A DNA stretch of 64,000 bases, from assembly GCF_035046505.1 (NCBI RefSeq), contig NC_089830.1:23662284-23726283 (forward strand), in the 5' to 3' direction. Of this stretch, positions 43,950 to 62,149 are shown one piece after another. The DNA is from Tiliqua scincoides. Lineage: Eukaryota; Chordata; Lepidosauria; Squamata; Scincidae. Both the position numbers and the translations under genes were made by a program. Numbering within the stretch: position 1 is the stretch's first letter; the number at the start of each line of letters is the position of its first letter. The notes beneath the pieces are model-generated. The model saw only the letters and a program-made list of their open reading frames with translations, ran no database searches and had not been told where the DNA came from.

Positions 43950-44036
43950 TATAAGGTAGAGAGCAGGGTCAGAAATCTAATTCAATTGGAACGGCTGTTC
44001 ACGGCGGTGCCAAAACAGCTTCTCGAGGAACTTTTG
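43950..44036 (+). promoter_or_regulatory. TATA box and non-coding first exon of PLI-gamma copy 3
   Basis: TATAAG at 43950-43955, candidate exon ending at 44036 before GTAAGA; its partner would be the acceptor before 44178. The spacing (about 87 bp from TATA to donor) resembles copies 1 and 2, but the sequence itself is not clearly alignable. Confidence 0.5.
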
Positions 44037-44225
44037 GTAAGACTTTCTGCTCCTGTCTAAAATACTTCTCACCTTGACAGATATGATTCTCCAGCACTCT
44101 TAAATATAAATATGGTTGGATTTGGGAGTTAAGGGGAGACCTATGTTTACATTTATCCTCCTTGAATATTGTTACAGGCACTTTGATCTAGAAAATTTGA
44201 TTCTTCGCTATTGCTTCCCGTCAAC

Positions 44226-47200
44226 ATGAGGGCTCTGCTGGGGTTCTTCCTCCTCTCTGTGTTTCTAAGGACAGGTAAGGAGAGAATGGCAACTTCTCCC
44301 TCTGGGAAAATGTTCCGCTTTAAAGCTGGTATCAAGTCCTAGACTGAACTCCCCAGGTCTAGCAAGAATTGGCAGGAGTCCAGGACTGTAGAGAGTTCAC
44401 TGTGAAGGGGCACGTTCAGCCTGGAGCTACAGTACCCAACGATTGATGTTGTCCCAGCAATGACAGAGAGCCATCTAAAGGCACATAGTAGTCTGGCTGT
44501 CAGGTGGATGTTTCTGGTTCCATCTCCTCTGAAAAATTATTTTTGTTTAAAGAGAACGTGCCCCTCTTTCTCAGGTGGTAGCCCCAACAGAGCCTCCAGC
44601 TGGCCCTGGAGATAGTACAGCAGATGAGAGGTGCCCCCTTGAAACATTGAAAAGCGACCCTCAGACTCAGAAGAAAGGGTCAGGCCACCCTTTGCCACCT
44701 TTGCCAGGTCTCCCTTCTCCTTGGGAGTCTTTGGCAAGGTGACTGTTTCTGAGACTCAGGAGATTGTCTCTGCATCCAAACTTCCTCATCCTTCATCTTT
44801 AAAAGTAGGGGGAATCCAACTTCAGGGCCATGACAAATGGTGTGCGAAGAAACACTTCCCAACCCCCTGACAAGCAATGTAAGCACTCTCACTTTTAGGC
44901 TGGAACTGATTTGACAACCTTTACCCCAAGGAACCCTGGGAATGGTGGCGTTTGAGGGGAGCCAACATATTCCAAGGACCCTCCTCAACTGATATTTCCC
45001 AGAATCCTTTGAAGGAAACCATAACAGCTGGACTGGTATAAAATCAATATAAGGGTATGGTGTAGCTATAGCCTGTGGCAGCACTTTGGCACACCGATAA
45101 AAGTTTGTGGTAACTGGATGGAGGAAGGAGCGAGTGCTCAGTGGGTTAGGATTGAACACACATGCACAAATAACTAGGGCTCTGTTTCTCTGTTCCTTCC
45201 CTCCTCCAGGAATCTGCCTGGAATGCGAAGTTTGTTCTGCTGTTGACAGCACCTGTACTGGTAGTATGAAGACTTGTGATGTCGGACAAGACACCTGTGC
45301 CGTCATCCTTTCTGAAAACTCTTTAGGTTGGTGACAAAGACCATAAGAGCAAATGGTCAGAGTAGAATGAAGACTCATTTAGCTCCCCTTCAACCTTTTT
45401 TACCTGTGTGTGTGCATCCCCACACTTATCAGAGTGTGGCATTTTCTAGAAATAACCAGTGGGTGGACACAGTCTTCCTTCTATTTCAAAAGTTGAAGCA
45501 CTCTTACTTCTGAGAGGTATGTAGGCCCCCAGCTGGTGCTTGTCCATCCCAAAGTCCATCCAGGCAGACCGGATTTCCAGACATTTGCATGAATTTTGCA
45601 CCAAAACAAGTTTCAAAAAGTTTAGCAAAGTTTTCCAGAGTGGTTTTGCACACATTTTCCACCCATTTTGCACAGAGGGTTAAACTGAGGGTGTAACAAA
45701 GACTGAGTTTCAATAACCACCCACCCTAATTTTGCTAGCTCTTTTGCAGGTGGTGCAATGGGTGGTGTATTTTGACAGGGCAATGGGGTGGGGGCTTCCC
45801 AATGGCAATGCTGCATCTCTAGGGAGCTGGTGATTCCCATTTTTATCTCCTATTAGTTTCCTGGGGTGACACTAAAAAACTGGTCGTAGCAGCAAAACTA
45901 GCCTTAGGAGCTGCAGGGCCCGATAGGAAACCTTTTTTGCGAGACCCCAGGTTCACAGCCAAGGTCTGTAGAATCTTATAGATATAAATGAAATTTATTA
46001 TAGACTTCATATATTGATGGTAGAACAGAAAGCACTTAATATGCAAATTGTGCACTTAATAGTTGCATGTGGGTTAATTGATCAAATGGATCTAAGCACA
46101 TTAGGCTATAAAATGGCATACAAGACCAGATTACCCTAGCGTGAGACCCCCTGGGGCACGGGGTTCAGTTGGGACCAATTGGTCCAATTCGGTTAAAGCC
46201 AGCCTTGGCTGGGGAGTGATTTCTATCAATGTTCGTCAATGTTCATTCTCCCTCGCTAACTTTGAACTGAAATTTCTCCCAGAACTTTCAACTCAGCTCC
46301 ACTAAGCAAACGTCTTTCTTGGTCTTCTCCCTCCTTTGCAGCTGGAACGCCGATTCGGACAGTGATAAAGACCTGCGAGTCCTCCAGTGCCTGCAGCTCA
46401 CTCCCAAACTATATGAATTTTGGACAGGGGAAATATGTCCGAACCAGTATCTCCTGTTGTGTTGGGGACGCCTGTAAAACTGCCTTTCCTCAGTGTAGGT
46501 ATTCTTGACCTGGGATTGCCAGAATACTCCCAAGAAAGGACTTCTGTCATCCAAAAGTGGCAGACTAAAGTTATTGAGCATGCTGACCAGTGTCCTCTGT
46601 TTTGTTTCAGTTCCACCAGCAATGACTGAACCCAACGGGAAGCAATGCCAAGGCTGCTACTCTCTGTCTCCCTTTGGGTGCGAAGCAGAGACCGTGGATT
46701 GTGTTGGAGCTGAGAACTTCTGCCTGAATATGGTGGAGAAAGTAATATATGGTAATTCTAAGTTCCAGATCTGCAAGGGGGAAACACAGTTGGAATCGCA
46801 TCTGGGGCTGAAGTTAATTACAGCAATATCTTGCATGGTCTGGTCTGGTTAGGGACCAGAATCAAAAATGGATGAATGTCAGAGCAGAGCCTTATGGGTA
46901 GCTGAATCCTAAACTGTGCTGGTGCAGAAGTGCCCATGGCCTATGCTGCACCCAGTGCAGCTCAAAAGGCAACTGGAAATCTCCATGCTGCATGCATAGG
47001 TTGTGTGTGCTTGCCTACCTCACATGTGGTGGCACTTTTCGAAGGACTCCTGTGGGGAGGCTCTGCCTCACCTGCCTCCCCACCCACCGCATGTTCCTGG
47101 ACTGTATATATACTATGAGCATTTTTGTAATGGTTGGCAACCTTCAGTCTCAAAAGACTAAGGTAGAAGCCTACAGCACCCGGTATTCCTAAGTGGTCTC

Positions 47201-48245
47201 CCATCCAAGTATTAACCAGGCCTGACCCTGCTTAGCTTCCAAGATCAGACAAGCATGTTTCTATCACTGACTAGTTGCTGGTCAGAGATAGAGATGTCCC
47301 CCGGATGGCAATTGCTTTTAAGAATAAAGCAAAGAAAGAGATCTTCAAAGTAAGGGGATGCCTGCCTCTTCATTGTGTGAGTTTTCCCTCAGATCAGAAC
47401 CTGGGGAAGGTAGTTCCCCCCCCCCATCAGAAATAAAAGAAAAATTACTTAGGCTGCAATCCTAACCACACTTTCCTGAGCGTAAGCCCCTCTGAACAAA
47501 ATAGAACTTACTACTGAGTAGACCTGGTTAGGCTTGTGCCCTTAAGAACATTGACGGATGCTGTGGACGTTTGGGCGAAATGGGACAAAACAAGAAAGCA
47601 CTTGGACCAAATTTGAAATGTGGTTAGAATTGAAAACGGTTGAAAGATCAAAGCGATGAAAGCCAAGTGGATGAAAGTCAAGGTATTGCTGTACTCAACA
47701 AAAAAATTGTTATTTCATATATAGCTCCCTAAAGCTTACTCTGTTTACACCTTGGTTCATTTGTGAGCCTCCCTCCTTTACACAAGTGCACAGTTCATTA
47801 TGTAGATCTGTCCCTGTGCTTTTCTGGTCTCCACCACTCCATTTGCATGTACAAATTATTCCCCAATTGACTGGGATGATGAATAGCTACAAGTGCCGTC
47901 TCTCTTCTTTCTCTTGCTTCTGGGCTCCCATCGAAGGACATATAGAAGACCTAAGAAATTTCTCTTTTTCTTATTGAAACTCATTAGGCTTGCTTGAAAA
48001 ACTCTCAAATGCTTTGACTCTGCAGGAACCAGGAAGTTCCCCTTGAATGTCGTTTTGGGGTGAAATTTCAGTGTTGACCCTGCCCATCTTAATTCTCTTC
48101 TCCAGGGAAATTTGTCTTACACACCACCATGAAGGGCTGTGTGACTGAAGCTGTGTGCGCTGCAAAGAAGGGCAAAGTAACCCATGCAGGCGTTCATGCT
48201 GATATTGAGAAAGCTGAGTGCCAACCAGCATCACTTGGTGCTTGA
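44226..48245 (+). CDS. PINLYP: PLI-gamma copy 3: two-domain secreted phospholipase A2 inhibitor
   Basis: Coding exons 44226-44274, 45210-45326, 46342-46494, 46611-46751 and 48106-48245 (600 nt, 199 residues), all phase 1. Signal peptide MRALLGFFLLSVFLRTGIC. Domain I: LECEVC, STC, KTC, DTC, KTC, SSAC, ISCC, GDAC. Domain II: GKQCQGC, FGC, VDC, NFC, KGC, EAVC, KAEC (eight Cys, the PLI-gamma pattern without a final CC...CN). Exon lengths 49/117/153/141 equal those of copy 1, with exon 5 six bases shorter. It shares conserved motifs with copies 1 and 2 (YMNFGQGK, PNGKQC) but is far more diverged. AATAAA at 48404-48409. It is tail-to-tail with copy 4. Role inferred from family: a liver-type serum inhibitor of secreted PLA2. 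Confidence 0.92.
47131..47257 (-). mobile_element. 5S-rRNA-derived SINE in intron 4 of PLI-gamma copy 3
   Basis: Minus strand: TTGTCTGATCTTGGAAGCTA, AGCAGGGTCAGG, ACTTGGATGGGAGACC, then the tail with AGTCTTTTGAGACT and GAAGGTTGCCAACC. The 5' head is shorter than in the other two copies. Confidence 0.85.
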
Positions 48246-48735
48246 AGGACTCCTTGATCATCAGATGCCTTCAGGACTGCTGCTCCTGGTCAAGATTCCT
48301 TGGTAATCCCCCCTCCTCCCAATGACGTTGCGGTGAGATATGCCTCTCTGTGACCACTTTGTAGACATGATTTTTTCCCCCTTTGTACTGTCAAGGAGTG
48401 GCCAATAAATCCCCATTTTTAAAAGCAATGCAACGCAATCTCCTCTGAGTGACCTGAATTGATTTCATGCAGGGATGTGCGGTTCTGTTGAGCTTTGCTC
48501 TCTAGGAAGACAGGGTGTCTTAGTGGTTAGAGTGTCAGATGCAGGCGGAGAGACTCCAGTTCATAGCCTTGACTAGGATGCGCAACAGCCTAAATTCCTC
48601 AGAGGGAAGGTGGGATAAAGCGGGAATAACGGCTACAAAAAAGACATTTGATGGTGTACTCTACTGGAGGCCCACTGTAGTATGGACTAAGGCTTTGATC
48701 AACATTATTGAGAAGCCAGGATTCTTGTGTCTGGC

Positions 48736-49081
48736 CAATGACATTGCTACGGGGGGGTAGGGGGGTTGCATTGAGTGACGCGCACAGGTAACGCGCACTA
48801 CTGGGCAAAATTTTTAAAATCTTGATATTTTTTAATAATACCATCACGTTATATATATTTGACATGTGCTTCCATGTAGAATGCAGTGAAACAAACCATG
48901 TTGAAACATCTCTGTTCTTTCAAAAGCTATAGCCAAAAAAACCAGCACAGGTGGGGCGATGGTGCATCAACACACCCACTGCCCAGGGCTTTCTTCTGCC
49001 CACTACATGGGAGGAGGTCCAACGTGGGAGTGATGTGCTGACCCCCCGCACTGGGTGTTGCAAACCCTAGTGATGCCACTG
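48736..49081. mobile_element. MITE with 8-bp TSD (hAT-like)
   Basis: Edges CAATGACATTGCTACGGG and CCCTAGTGATGCCACTG; TSD TGTCTGGC (48728-48735) and TGTCTGGG (49082-49089). About 346 bp, no coding. Confidence 0.8.
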
Positions 49082-49879
49082 TGTCTGGGTTCAACTCAAG
49101 GTGTTACTGGAGATCTTTAAAGACCCATATGACTTGGGCATCTCAAGGATGACCTACTAACAAATCTCCCTTCCCAAAAATGACAATTTTTGTGAGCCAC
49201 TCGTTGAAAATCCAGAACACCACCCACTTCTGCCATTATTTTCAGGGGCACTGGTAACGGGGAGGTAATCTGGATCAGACCTTGAATCACCATGCATTAG
49301 GACTGGGCTTTGTCACTGTGCATTCTCTACCTATTGATTTGAAAGCAAGTCTCCTTACATTCAATGGGATGTACTTCCTTGTCAGACTACAATCCTAGGC
49401 AAGTCTTTACTAGAGAGTCAATCCCATTGGAATCACTGGGGTTTGGTTCTGGATGATCATGTTTAAGATTATCTCTGACAGGCTGATATCCAAGAAAATG
49501 AATTCCAAGGTCTCTTCTGCTAGTGGAAGGCCACATCCTCTCAGTGATGGGCTGTTTCCAACCTGTCAAAAATGTGTGCTTGAGAAAAGTGACTCCATAA
49601 GTTACCCTACTTGTACCTTGTCATGAATATGACTTTATACATGTTTTTCTCCAGATTTTTTTTAATGGCCTACCAGAGTTTACATGCCACAACCTGTGTC
49701 TTAGATGCATCCACCTCCTCTCCTCTGCACCTGGGTCTTTGGGTGCAAGCCATTGACATGTGCCTGGCATTTAAACTCTAATTAGATATTTTTTGGAGAG
49801 GCGAAAGTGTGTGCAAGACACCCTTTTTCTTTGTGGAATTGTACGCTATCATTCACTGTTAGAATGTCTTTCATTGCCT

Positions 49880-50283
49880 GATGGCGTCTAGCCTGGACAC
49901 CTTTAAAAGGGGATTGGACAAGTTTCTGGAGGAAAAATCCATTATGGGGTACAAGCCATGATGTGTATGCGCAACCTCCTGATTTTAGAAATGGGCTATG
50001 TCAGACTGCCAGATGCAAGGGAGGGCACCAGGATGAGGTTATCTGGTGTGCTCCCTGGGGCATTTGGTGGGCCGCTGTGAGATACAGGAAGCTGGACTAG
50101 ATGGGCCTATGGCCTGATCCAGTGGGGCTGTTCTTATGTTCTTAAACTACAATTCCCAGGAGGCCTTGCAGGTCTTCTTGTTGTCTGGTGTGCTCCCTGG
50201 GGCATTTGGTGGGCTGCTGTGAGATACAGGAAGCTGGACTAGATGGGCCTATGGCCTGATCCAGTGGGGCTGTTCTTATGTTC
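49880..50283 (+). mobile_element. CR1 with a doubled 3' end
   Basis: CR1 3' UTR to about 50144, then the link AAACTACAATTCCCAGGAGG-type (50145-50172), then a second ~110-bp CR1 end to TTCTTATGTTC at 50283. Mirrors 42420-43090, truncated at a different 5' point. Confidence 0.82.
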
Positions 50284-50510
50284 ATTCCAAGAAACAGGTT
50301 CAACTGGTACTAAACAAGAACAGATTCCCAGTTAGTTTTTAACCCTGCACCAATTCCTTCTCTGCTCCCCCTACCAACTTCCTTCATACCTCTCCAAGTT
50401 CCCACATGGATTCAAGAGGGGGCTGTTTTCTAAATAGCTTGTTTGGTATCATCTTGTAACCTCTCCACTGGGACCGATTTTTCTGGGTGCCCAGAGTTAA
50501 ATCTCTAGAG

Positions 50511-50927
50511 CAGCATTTTTCAAATGTGACTCATGACCCCACTGAAGGGGTCGTGAGCCCATGTGCACTGGGCCTGAAGTAATGCTCCTGGTAGTTCCTG
50601 AATGCTTATCAGGAAGCCCCAGACACCTCTTCTGGGTTGTAGCAGAACTGGCAGGCCTGTAACCCACTCTATTGGCCTCCATGGGTCTCAGAATGGCCAA
50701 CAAAAGCAACTGGAAGCTACTTCCAATCAAACCAGAAGTTGCATCTGGCAAATGGAGGTCATTTTGAAGCTCATGGAGCCCATTAGAGTGGGTTCCGGGC
50801 CCAGCACAACCCAGAATAGCCCTCCGCAGCCTCCTGAAAAGCATTCTTGCACTACCAGAAGCATCACGTTGTGACCTACCGTGGAGGACAAGATGCATCA
50901 CCGCTCCAAAAAGTTTGGGTACCACTG
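50511..50927. mobile_element. hAT-type MITE
   Basis: Edges CAGCATTTTTCAAATG and AGTTTGGGTACCACTG; flanks CTCTAGAG (50503-50510) and CTCTCAAG (50928-50935), an eroded 8-bp TSD. The interior carries near-palindromic arms around 50600-50880. Confidence 0.68.
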
Positions 50928-51389
50928 CTCTCAAGCAGTAGATAGAGAACATGCCATACAATATTTGTTATTGCTTAAGTGAATGTTATTTATTTTTGGC
51001 ATAATTTCATAATTTTGCTGTGTCCATTTGCTGTGATTGTCCCAGGCGGGTCAAGCTACACACTGGATTCCAGGATACACAAAAGTTACACTTGGTGCAT
51101 GCCGGGTATAACACAATAGAGCCCTCCCCCCTCTACCAAATTCATGTAACAGCACAAAGGAACACCTTTTATTTGCACAGATTTCCATTAATTTTTTATT
51201 TGCTTTACACAAAGAAGACCTCAGAGCCCCTAAAGAGACAAGAAATGGCCTTTTTTTTAAGGATAAAGAGACATTGCGCACAGCCTTAAGTTCATGCAGT
51301 ACAATATGGATGCGTTAAAAGTCGCTGGTTAGGAGCCCAGCAATATTGGAGAAGAAGATAATGATGTCATCATTCCAGCAGTACAAGTG

Positions 51390-57073
<5,684 letters not shown>

Positions 57074-57264
57074 GGTGATGAGAAATCTGGAACAAAACCT
57101 GTAATGTGGCATAGCAGGAGTTTAATAAATAAATAAATACATTATATATATATATAATTAAGTATTTTAAAAATCTGAAAAATAAAGACATGACCTAATA
57201 TATCATAGATACTCCAAAAAAAATTGTGCTTAGTACCATGTAACAAGAAATTGTGCACTGTCGT

Positions 57265-57590
57265 GTCTTTATTTTTCAAATTTTTAAAACACCCTTCCTC
57301 TAAGGAGCCTAACACGGCAGTGTATGTAGAACCCAATCCTATGCCTGTCTACTCAAAAGTAAGTTCCATTATAGCCAATGGAGCTTACTCCCAGAAAAGA
57401 GTGGATAGGATTGTAGCTTTAGTTTCTCCCCTCCTTTTGTCCGCACAACAACCCTGTGAGGTAGTTTGAGGCTGAGCGATAGTGACTGACCCCAGGTCAC
57501 CCAGGAAGCTTCGTGGCTAAGCAGGGATTTGAACCTGGATCTTCTAGGTCTAAGTCCAAGTCCCGAAACACTTCACCATCCTGTTAGCAT
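57265..57590 (-). mobile_element. tRNA-like SINE with a nested short repeat
   Basis: Minus-strand SINE (B box GGTTCAAATCC; GTCACTATCGCTCAGCC) split at 57330-57419 by an AGTAAGTTCCATTATAGCCA-type repeat. 5' UTR intron of PLI-gamma copy 4. Confidence 0.62.
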
Positions 57591-57789
57591 TTCAGTTTTG
57601 CGAATGCGTCCCCTCATCCACCCACACCACATTAATTTCCCTCAGGGTGGGTCCTGTTTATCCCAGAGACTACTGTGCCTTAGTGAACATTGGCTTGGGA
57701 GATCTGAGTTCAATATTCCACTCGGGCATGAAATCTAAGTTACCTTACACCAGGAACTAACTTCCTCCCTACCTACATCATACAGATGT

Positions 57790-57790
<1 letters not shown>

Positions 57791-57839
<49 letters not shown>

Positions 57840-58149
57840 CTCTAAATGGGCCAAGAAACATAGCATAGCATAGCATAGCATAGCATAGCATAGAAGATCT
57901 AGGGGTATCCCGAAATCCCCCTGAGATATTGTCTTCCATTTGACTTCCCTCTTGAACTTCCTCAGATGTTTCATTTTGGGTGGAACCCTGAAACCCTTTT
58001 GGAATGCCAAATCTTCAAAACTTTGGGGTCAACCCTAGTTTAAGAAAGGAGTGACCATCTTGGATACCTTCAACAGAAGATAAACAAGTCATAGAAGGCA
58101 GAGCTCCCGAGCTGACAGCCTATATGGCCCCTTGAAGTTCAGAAGCAAC
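57791..58149. repeat. Second copy of the GAAA/CATAG block, 5' UTR intron of PLI-gamma copy 4
   Basis: (GAAA)12 at 57791-57838, six CATAG units, then the shared block. About three substitutions separate it from 54081-54376. It ends 55 bp before the donor side of the first exon. Confidence 0.9.
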
Positions 58150-58203
58150 ACACTACTGAATATCTGTCGCAGGGTTGGGGGTGACGGGTGGTAAAAGACT
58201 TAC

Positions 58204-58327
58204 CGAGACCTCTCAAGTTCTCTTGGGCAGGTCTTTGTAGGAAGAGGCAACTTGAGCAGATGAAGACTTTTCATGTGTAATTGGCACTTTTCTGACTCGA
58301 TCACTCTCTCGTGCCCCTTTATAAAGA
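58204..58327 (-). promoter_or_regulatory. TATA box and non-coding first exon of PLI-gamma copy 4
   Basis: Minus strand: CTTTATAAAG at 58327-58318, then an exon ending at 58204 before GTAAGT. The exon contains CAAGTTGCCTCTTCCTACAA, alignable with GAGTTGCCTCTTTCTGCAGA of copies 1 and 2. The splice partner is the acceptor at 57088-57087. Confidence 0.68.
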
Positions 58328-58554
58328 AGAAATCTGAGCCAATTTTTTTAGGTTCCTGTTTTTGTCCCCCCTGTTATACAACAATTGTGAATTATTTTCC
58401 TTTAGATTCTGTACCAGTTTGATTTCGCTTCCCTTTTTTGTGCTTTATTTTTTCTCAGATGTGAAATGATTCAAGAACTTGGTTGGCATCCTAAACCTAT
58501 CCATGCCTGCCCAGAAGCAGGTGCCATTGATTTCTGTTCATCTTAGTTACCAAT

Positions 58555-58918
58555 CAGTGGCATCGCTAGGGGGGCGAGGAGGGTGAGGGCTTCACTGGGT
58601 GATGTGCATGGGGCGGGGGTTTTACCATTCTCACCAAAAATTTTTAAATCTTGGTATTGTAGAATAAAACCATCATATTATAAATCAATTGATGTCTAAT
58701 TTCATGCAGAATGCAATTAAACCAACCACGTTGAAACATCTCTATTCTATCAAAAGTTATAGCAAAAAAAAAAAAAAAAAACAACAGTGGGGAAAGGGAG
58801 ATGGTTCATCACCATGCCCACTGCCTGGGGCGTTGCCCTGCCCCTGCATGGGAGGAGGTCATAGGGGTGATGCACTGGCCTCCCGCACCTGGTGACATAA
58901 ACCCTAGTGATGCCACTG
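58555..58918. mobile_element. MITE with 8-bp TSD (hAT-like), best preserved of its family
   Basis: Edges CAGTGGCATCGCTAGG and CCTAGTGATGCCACTG; TSD TTACCAAT (58547-58554) and TTACCAGT (58919-58926). Interior A-run at 58767-58781. Confidence 0.85.
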
Positions 58919-58963
58919 TTACCAGTGAACCTGAAATCGTAGCCTATACCCTTTCCTAAGAGT

Positions 58964-59518
58964 TGTTGTTGGCATCCTTCAGTCTCGAAAGACTCTGGTA
59001 TCGCGCTCTGAATGGTGGTTCTGGAACAGCGTCTAGTGTGGCTGAAAAGGCCAATTGGGGAGTGACAATCCCTTCCACACTGGGAGCAAGTGCAGTCTGT
59101 CCCTGGTCTGTCTCCTTGGCTATGGGCCTTCCTTCTTTGCCTCTTTGCCTCAGACTGTTGGCCAAGTGTCTCTTCAAACTGGGAAAGGCCATGCTGCACA
59201 GCCTGCCTCCAAGCGGGCCGCTCAGAGGCCAGGGTTTCCCGCCTGTTGAGGTCCATCCCTAAGGCCTTCAGATCCCTCTTGCAGATGTCCTTGTATCGCA
59301 GCTGTGGTCTACCTGTAGGGCACTTTCCTTGCACGAGTTCTCCATAGAGGAGCTCCTTTGGGATCCGGCCATCATCCACTCTCACGACATGACCGAGCCA
59401 ACGCAGGTGTCTCTGTTTCAGCAGTGCATACATGCTAGGGATTCCAGCACGTTCCAGGACTGTGTTGTTTGGAACTTTGTCCTGCCAGGTGATGCCGAGG
59501 ATGCGGCCTCATAATTCC
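58964..59518 (-). mobile_element. LINE 3' fragment, longest copy of its family here
   Basis: Minus strand from about 59518: LERAGIPSMYALLKQRHLRW-type sequence, GHVVRVDDGRIPKELLYGEL, GRPQLRYKDICKRDLKALGM, SERPAWRQAVQHGL and the Cys/His finger, ending in the shared tail at 58964. Frame open for 227 residues including flank. 5'-truncated. Confidence 0.85.
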
Positions 59519-61456
59519 TAAGAGTAAGTTGCATGCAACTAGATGGAACGTATCTCTGAATGAAAGGTCAAGGGATCCAGCTATTAGGGAGTTTAAGATG
59601 CAGGGGATAAAACAGAACCCCTGGAAAGGTTCCACCTATTACCTAGACTCCTCTTGAAAATTCTCCGATGCTTCATCTCAGGAGAAGCTCTGCAATGATG
59701 TTCGCATTTCAGAATTTGGGAACCTACTGTAACTGCGGCAATGTGAAGCCTGCCTCTTTGCAGTGGCATCACAAGGGGTTATAATCACTGGGGGGTGACA
59801 CACCCCACCACCCTTCAGCAATCTCCGGCCTGCTCCGGGCCCAGCTGCCTCCAAGGAGGTCTTGGGCCAGCTCTGAACTAGCGTGTCTTTAACACAAAGC
59901 CTCATGCAGTTCAAGTTCGCTGATAAAAAACAAATCTATTTTGGTGGAGAACAATATGTGCTGAAATCGAATCCAGGCAAATTCCGCTACCCTCAGCAGG
60001 AAGTGGCTGGTTTGGATCCTCATTTCCCCAGTAGCCTGTGCTGTGCAAGCATAAAGAGCAAGCCCCCCACCCATTGTCAGCTGGGTTAAACAGGTTAAGA
60101 AAAAGAAACACCCAGGCACTTATTCTGAACGGATTCTGTTGTGGCCCTAAATTGGGAGCGAGTTAACAGCAACGTTTGAGACGTAGGTTTGCTCTGAGCC
60201 TTCCTAGGCTCTTATTTGTTACAGGTGGGCCAGGATGACCTTGAACGGGGCAAGCCAGGTCAGGCACTATAACTATAGGTTGTGCCTTGTTATCCACTGG
60301 GGTTCTGATTCGGAACCCACAGTGAATGTAAAAAAATCAGTGGAAATCAAATCAGTGGAAAAATAGCTTTAAAGACCCACTTCCAGGTTTCTAACTGCTC
60401 TATTGTCACCCCAAAATGCATTGGTATACACACTATACCGCATTCAGCCACTAGATGGGGTGAATAATGAATCTGATGGAATGAAATTCTAATTATTTAA
60501 GAGTGCAAAGGTAGGAAATTGGATTTGATGTCTTTTTTTCCCTTGTTAGAAGGCATTTAAAAGTGGACCTCGGTATCAGTGGTGAGTCAAATCAGTGGAT
60601 ACCAAATCAGTGGATACCAAGGTCCCACCTGTACATCCAAATCTAGACTTGGAAGTTGCGTTGTCCAGCTCTTAGAGGACCGTAGCTTGGCTCTGACCAT
60701 TTACTTCTGAAACATCTGAAATCGGTGTTGGAAATAAAATTGATCACACAGAGGTTCCCAAGCGTGCCATGGTCAGGGTGCCCTCCTTTTGCTGCGGAAT
60801 CTTGTTCTTCCCAGCAATCCTGGGACCTGCAATCTTGGATCATGTGAGATCTCACGCAATTCTCACGGGAATTGCATGAGAACAATGTATGACCCAAGAT
60901 GGTGGTGCCCAGGAAAATGGGTGCCATCATCTTGGATCATGCGAGAACTCATGGCGGCACCTGGAAGAACCAGGAAGAGGCTGCTGAGGGCATCCTGAGG
61001 TGCCACTATGAGTTCACTGCTCACAGTGAACTCACAATGTTGGGAGAGCCACCTAGCAAGCTGCCACAGTGCACAGTTTGACAAACACTGGGTTTGCATA
61101 TAGGATTTACCACAGATCTGTCAGAATTATAGATGGGGTGCTTCTCAATGACGGACAAGACAGAAAGTCCTTATGGAACTGCTAAGCTTGATGACTCACT
61201 CTCTCATGCAAAGCCACCTTAATGAAGGAGGGGAGGGCTCTGACATCCATAGAAAAGCTACATTTGACTTACTGTATTTTTATTCTTACTTGTACCACCT
61301 CCTAATGCTAATCAATGCAAGGTCATCCATTGTGCACATAAACATTCATAACCTCCACCACAGATTGGTGACACCTCCTAATGTTGCCAGTACATCAAGG
61401 AAGGGACAGATTGCCCTATTCACTGTGATTCCATATATAGGAACAATCCTCTACCC
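59519..61456. other. Intergenic: no gene seen
   Basis: A worn MITE edge (CAGTGGCATCACAAGGGG) at 59764. About 60276-60630 is a DNA element with inverted ends (AGGTTGTGCCTTGTTATCCA and, reversed, AGGTGGGACCTTGGTATCCA). 60830-61080 contains short ATCTTGGATCATG repeats with opposing copies. Nothing else recognised. Confidence 0.45.
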
Positions 61457-61767
61457 CAGAGGTTTCAAACATAAGGCCTGCGAGCCGAACGCAGCCCCAG
61501 AAACAATTTCTCTGGCCGCTGTTATAACTGGCTTCTCCCAGCATGATAATTGGGCTCCCTCGTATCTTGAAAATGTGAACCAAATTTGCTGATTTTCTCT
61601 TCTGTCATTTGCAGCTAATGAGTTTCTATATGAGAACAAAGTGCTTATTTCTGGCCATCATCTGCTTAATGATGTCACATTCTTTTTAATGATGTCATTT
61701 CTGGCCCTCAGCAGGCACCACGCATGCTAACTTTGGCCCTCTGTATGAAACAAGTTGGACACCCCTG
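61457..61767. mobile_element. hAT-type MITE
   Basis: Edges CAGAGGTTTCAAAC and GTTGGACACCCCTG; TSD CTCTACCC (61449-61456) and CTCTATCC (61768-61775). The right end resembles that of 6549-7013. Confidence 0.8.
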
Positions 61768-62149
61768 CTCTATCCGGTCTGAACTTTGGGGTTCCTCTCC
61801 CTGCATTCCTACAGAAATCCTTGGACCTCTGGGGCAGCCAGCCCTACACCTCCAGGAGGAGGCTCACCAGGAACTGGATTCAAATGTTTCCGATCTTCTT
61901 CACAATCGTGACAGCTCGTGCCCTTTGAAAAAAAGTGAGCCACGAGGTGAAGTCACGCGACCATCAACCAGGAAAGAGGAACTGGGAAAAAGTCAACCAC
62001 ACCTTGGTTTTTAAATAGTTTACCATTCCTTCTTCTCAGCAAGGCAATAAAATGAACGCAGTGGCCTTGAATCATTGTTGACCATACAACCCCAACCCAG
62101 CCTGGGATGATTAATGTTTGTCCTCTGTTTATAGAGGACAACAAGTCCT

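Larger units (their letters stand above)
48246..51389. other. Intergenic between convergent PLI-gamma copies 3 and 4
   Basis: Holds the 3' UTR of copy 3, a whole MITE (48736-49081), a CR1 with a doubled 3' end (49880-50283), a hAT-type MITE (50511-50927) and, at its right end, the 3' UTR of copy 4 with a minus-strand AATAAA at 51200-51195. 49090-49880 shows nothing I can name. Confidence 0.55.

Noticed and set aside
42420-50283. Gene 44.2-48.2 kb as a cassette flanked by a true inverted segmental duplication
   Set aside because: The inverted CR1 copies have different 5' truncations and unrelated outer flanks, so two independent insertions are simpler.
59883-60119. Short frames on both strands suggestive of a small exon
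   Set aside because: No conserved motif and no phase-1 AG/GT pair at the needed spacing.
61724-62014. Frame of 96 codons after a MITE
   Set aside because: It begins inside the MITE, has no Ly6 cysteine pattern, no recognisable domain and poor splice context.
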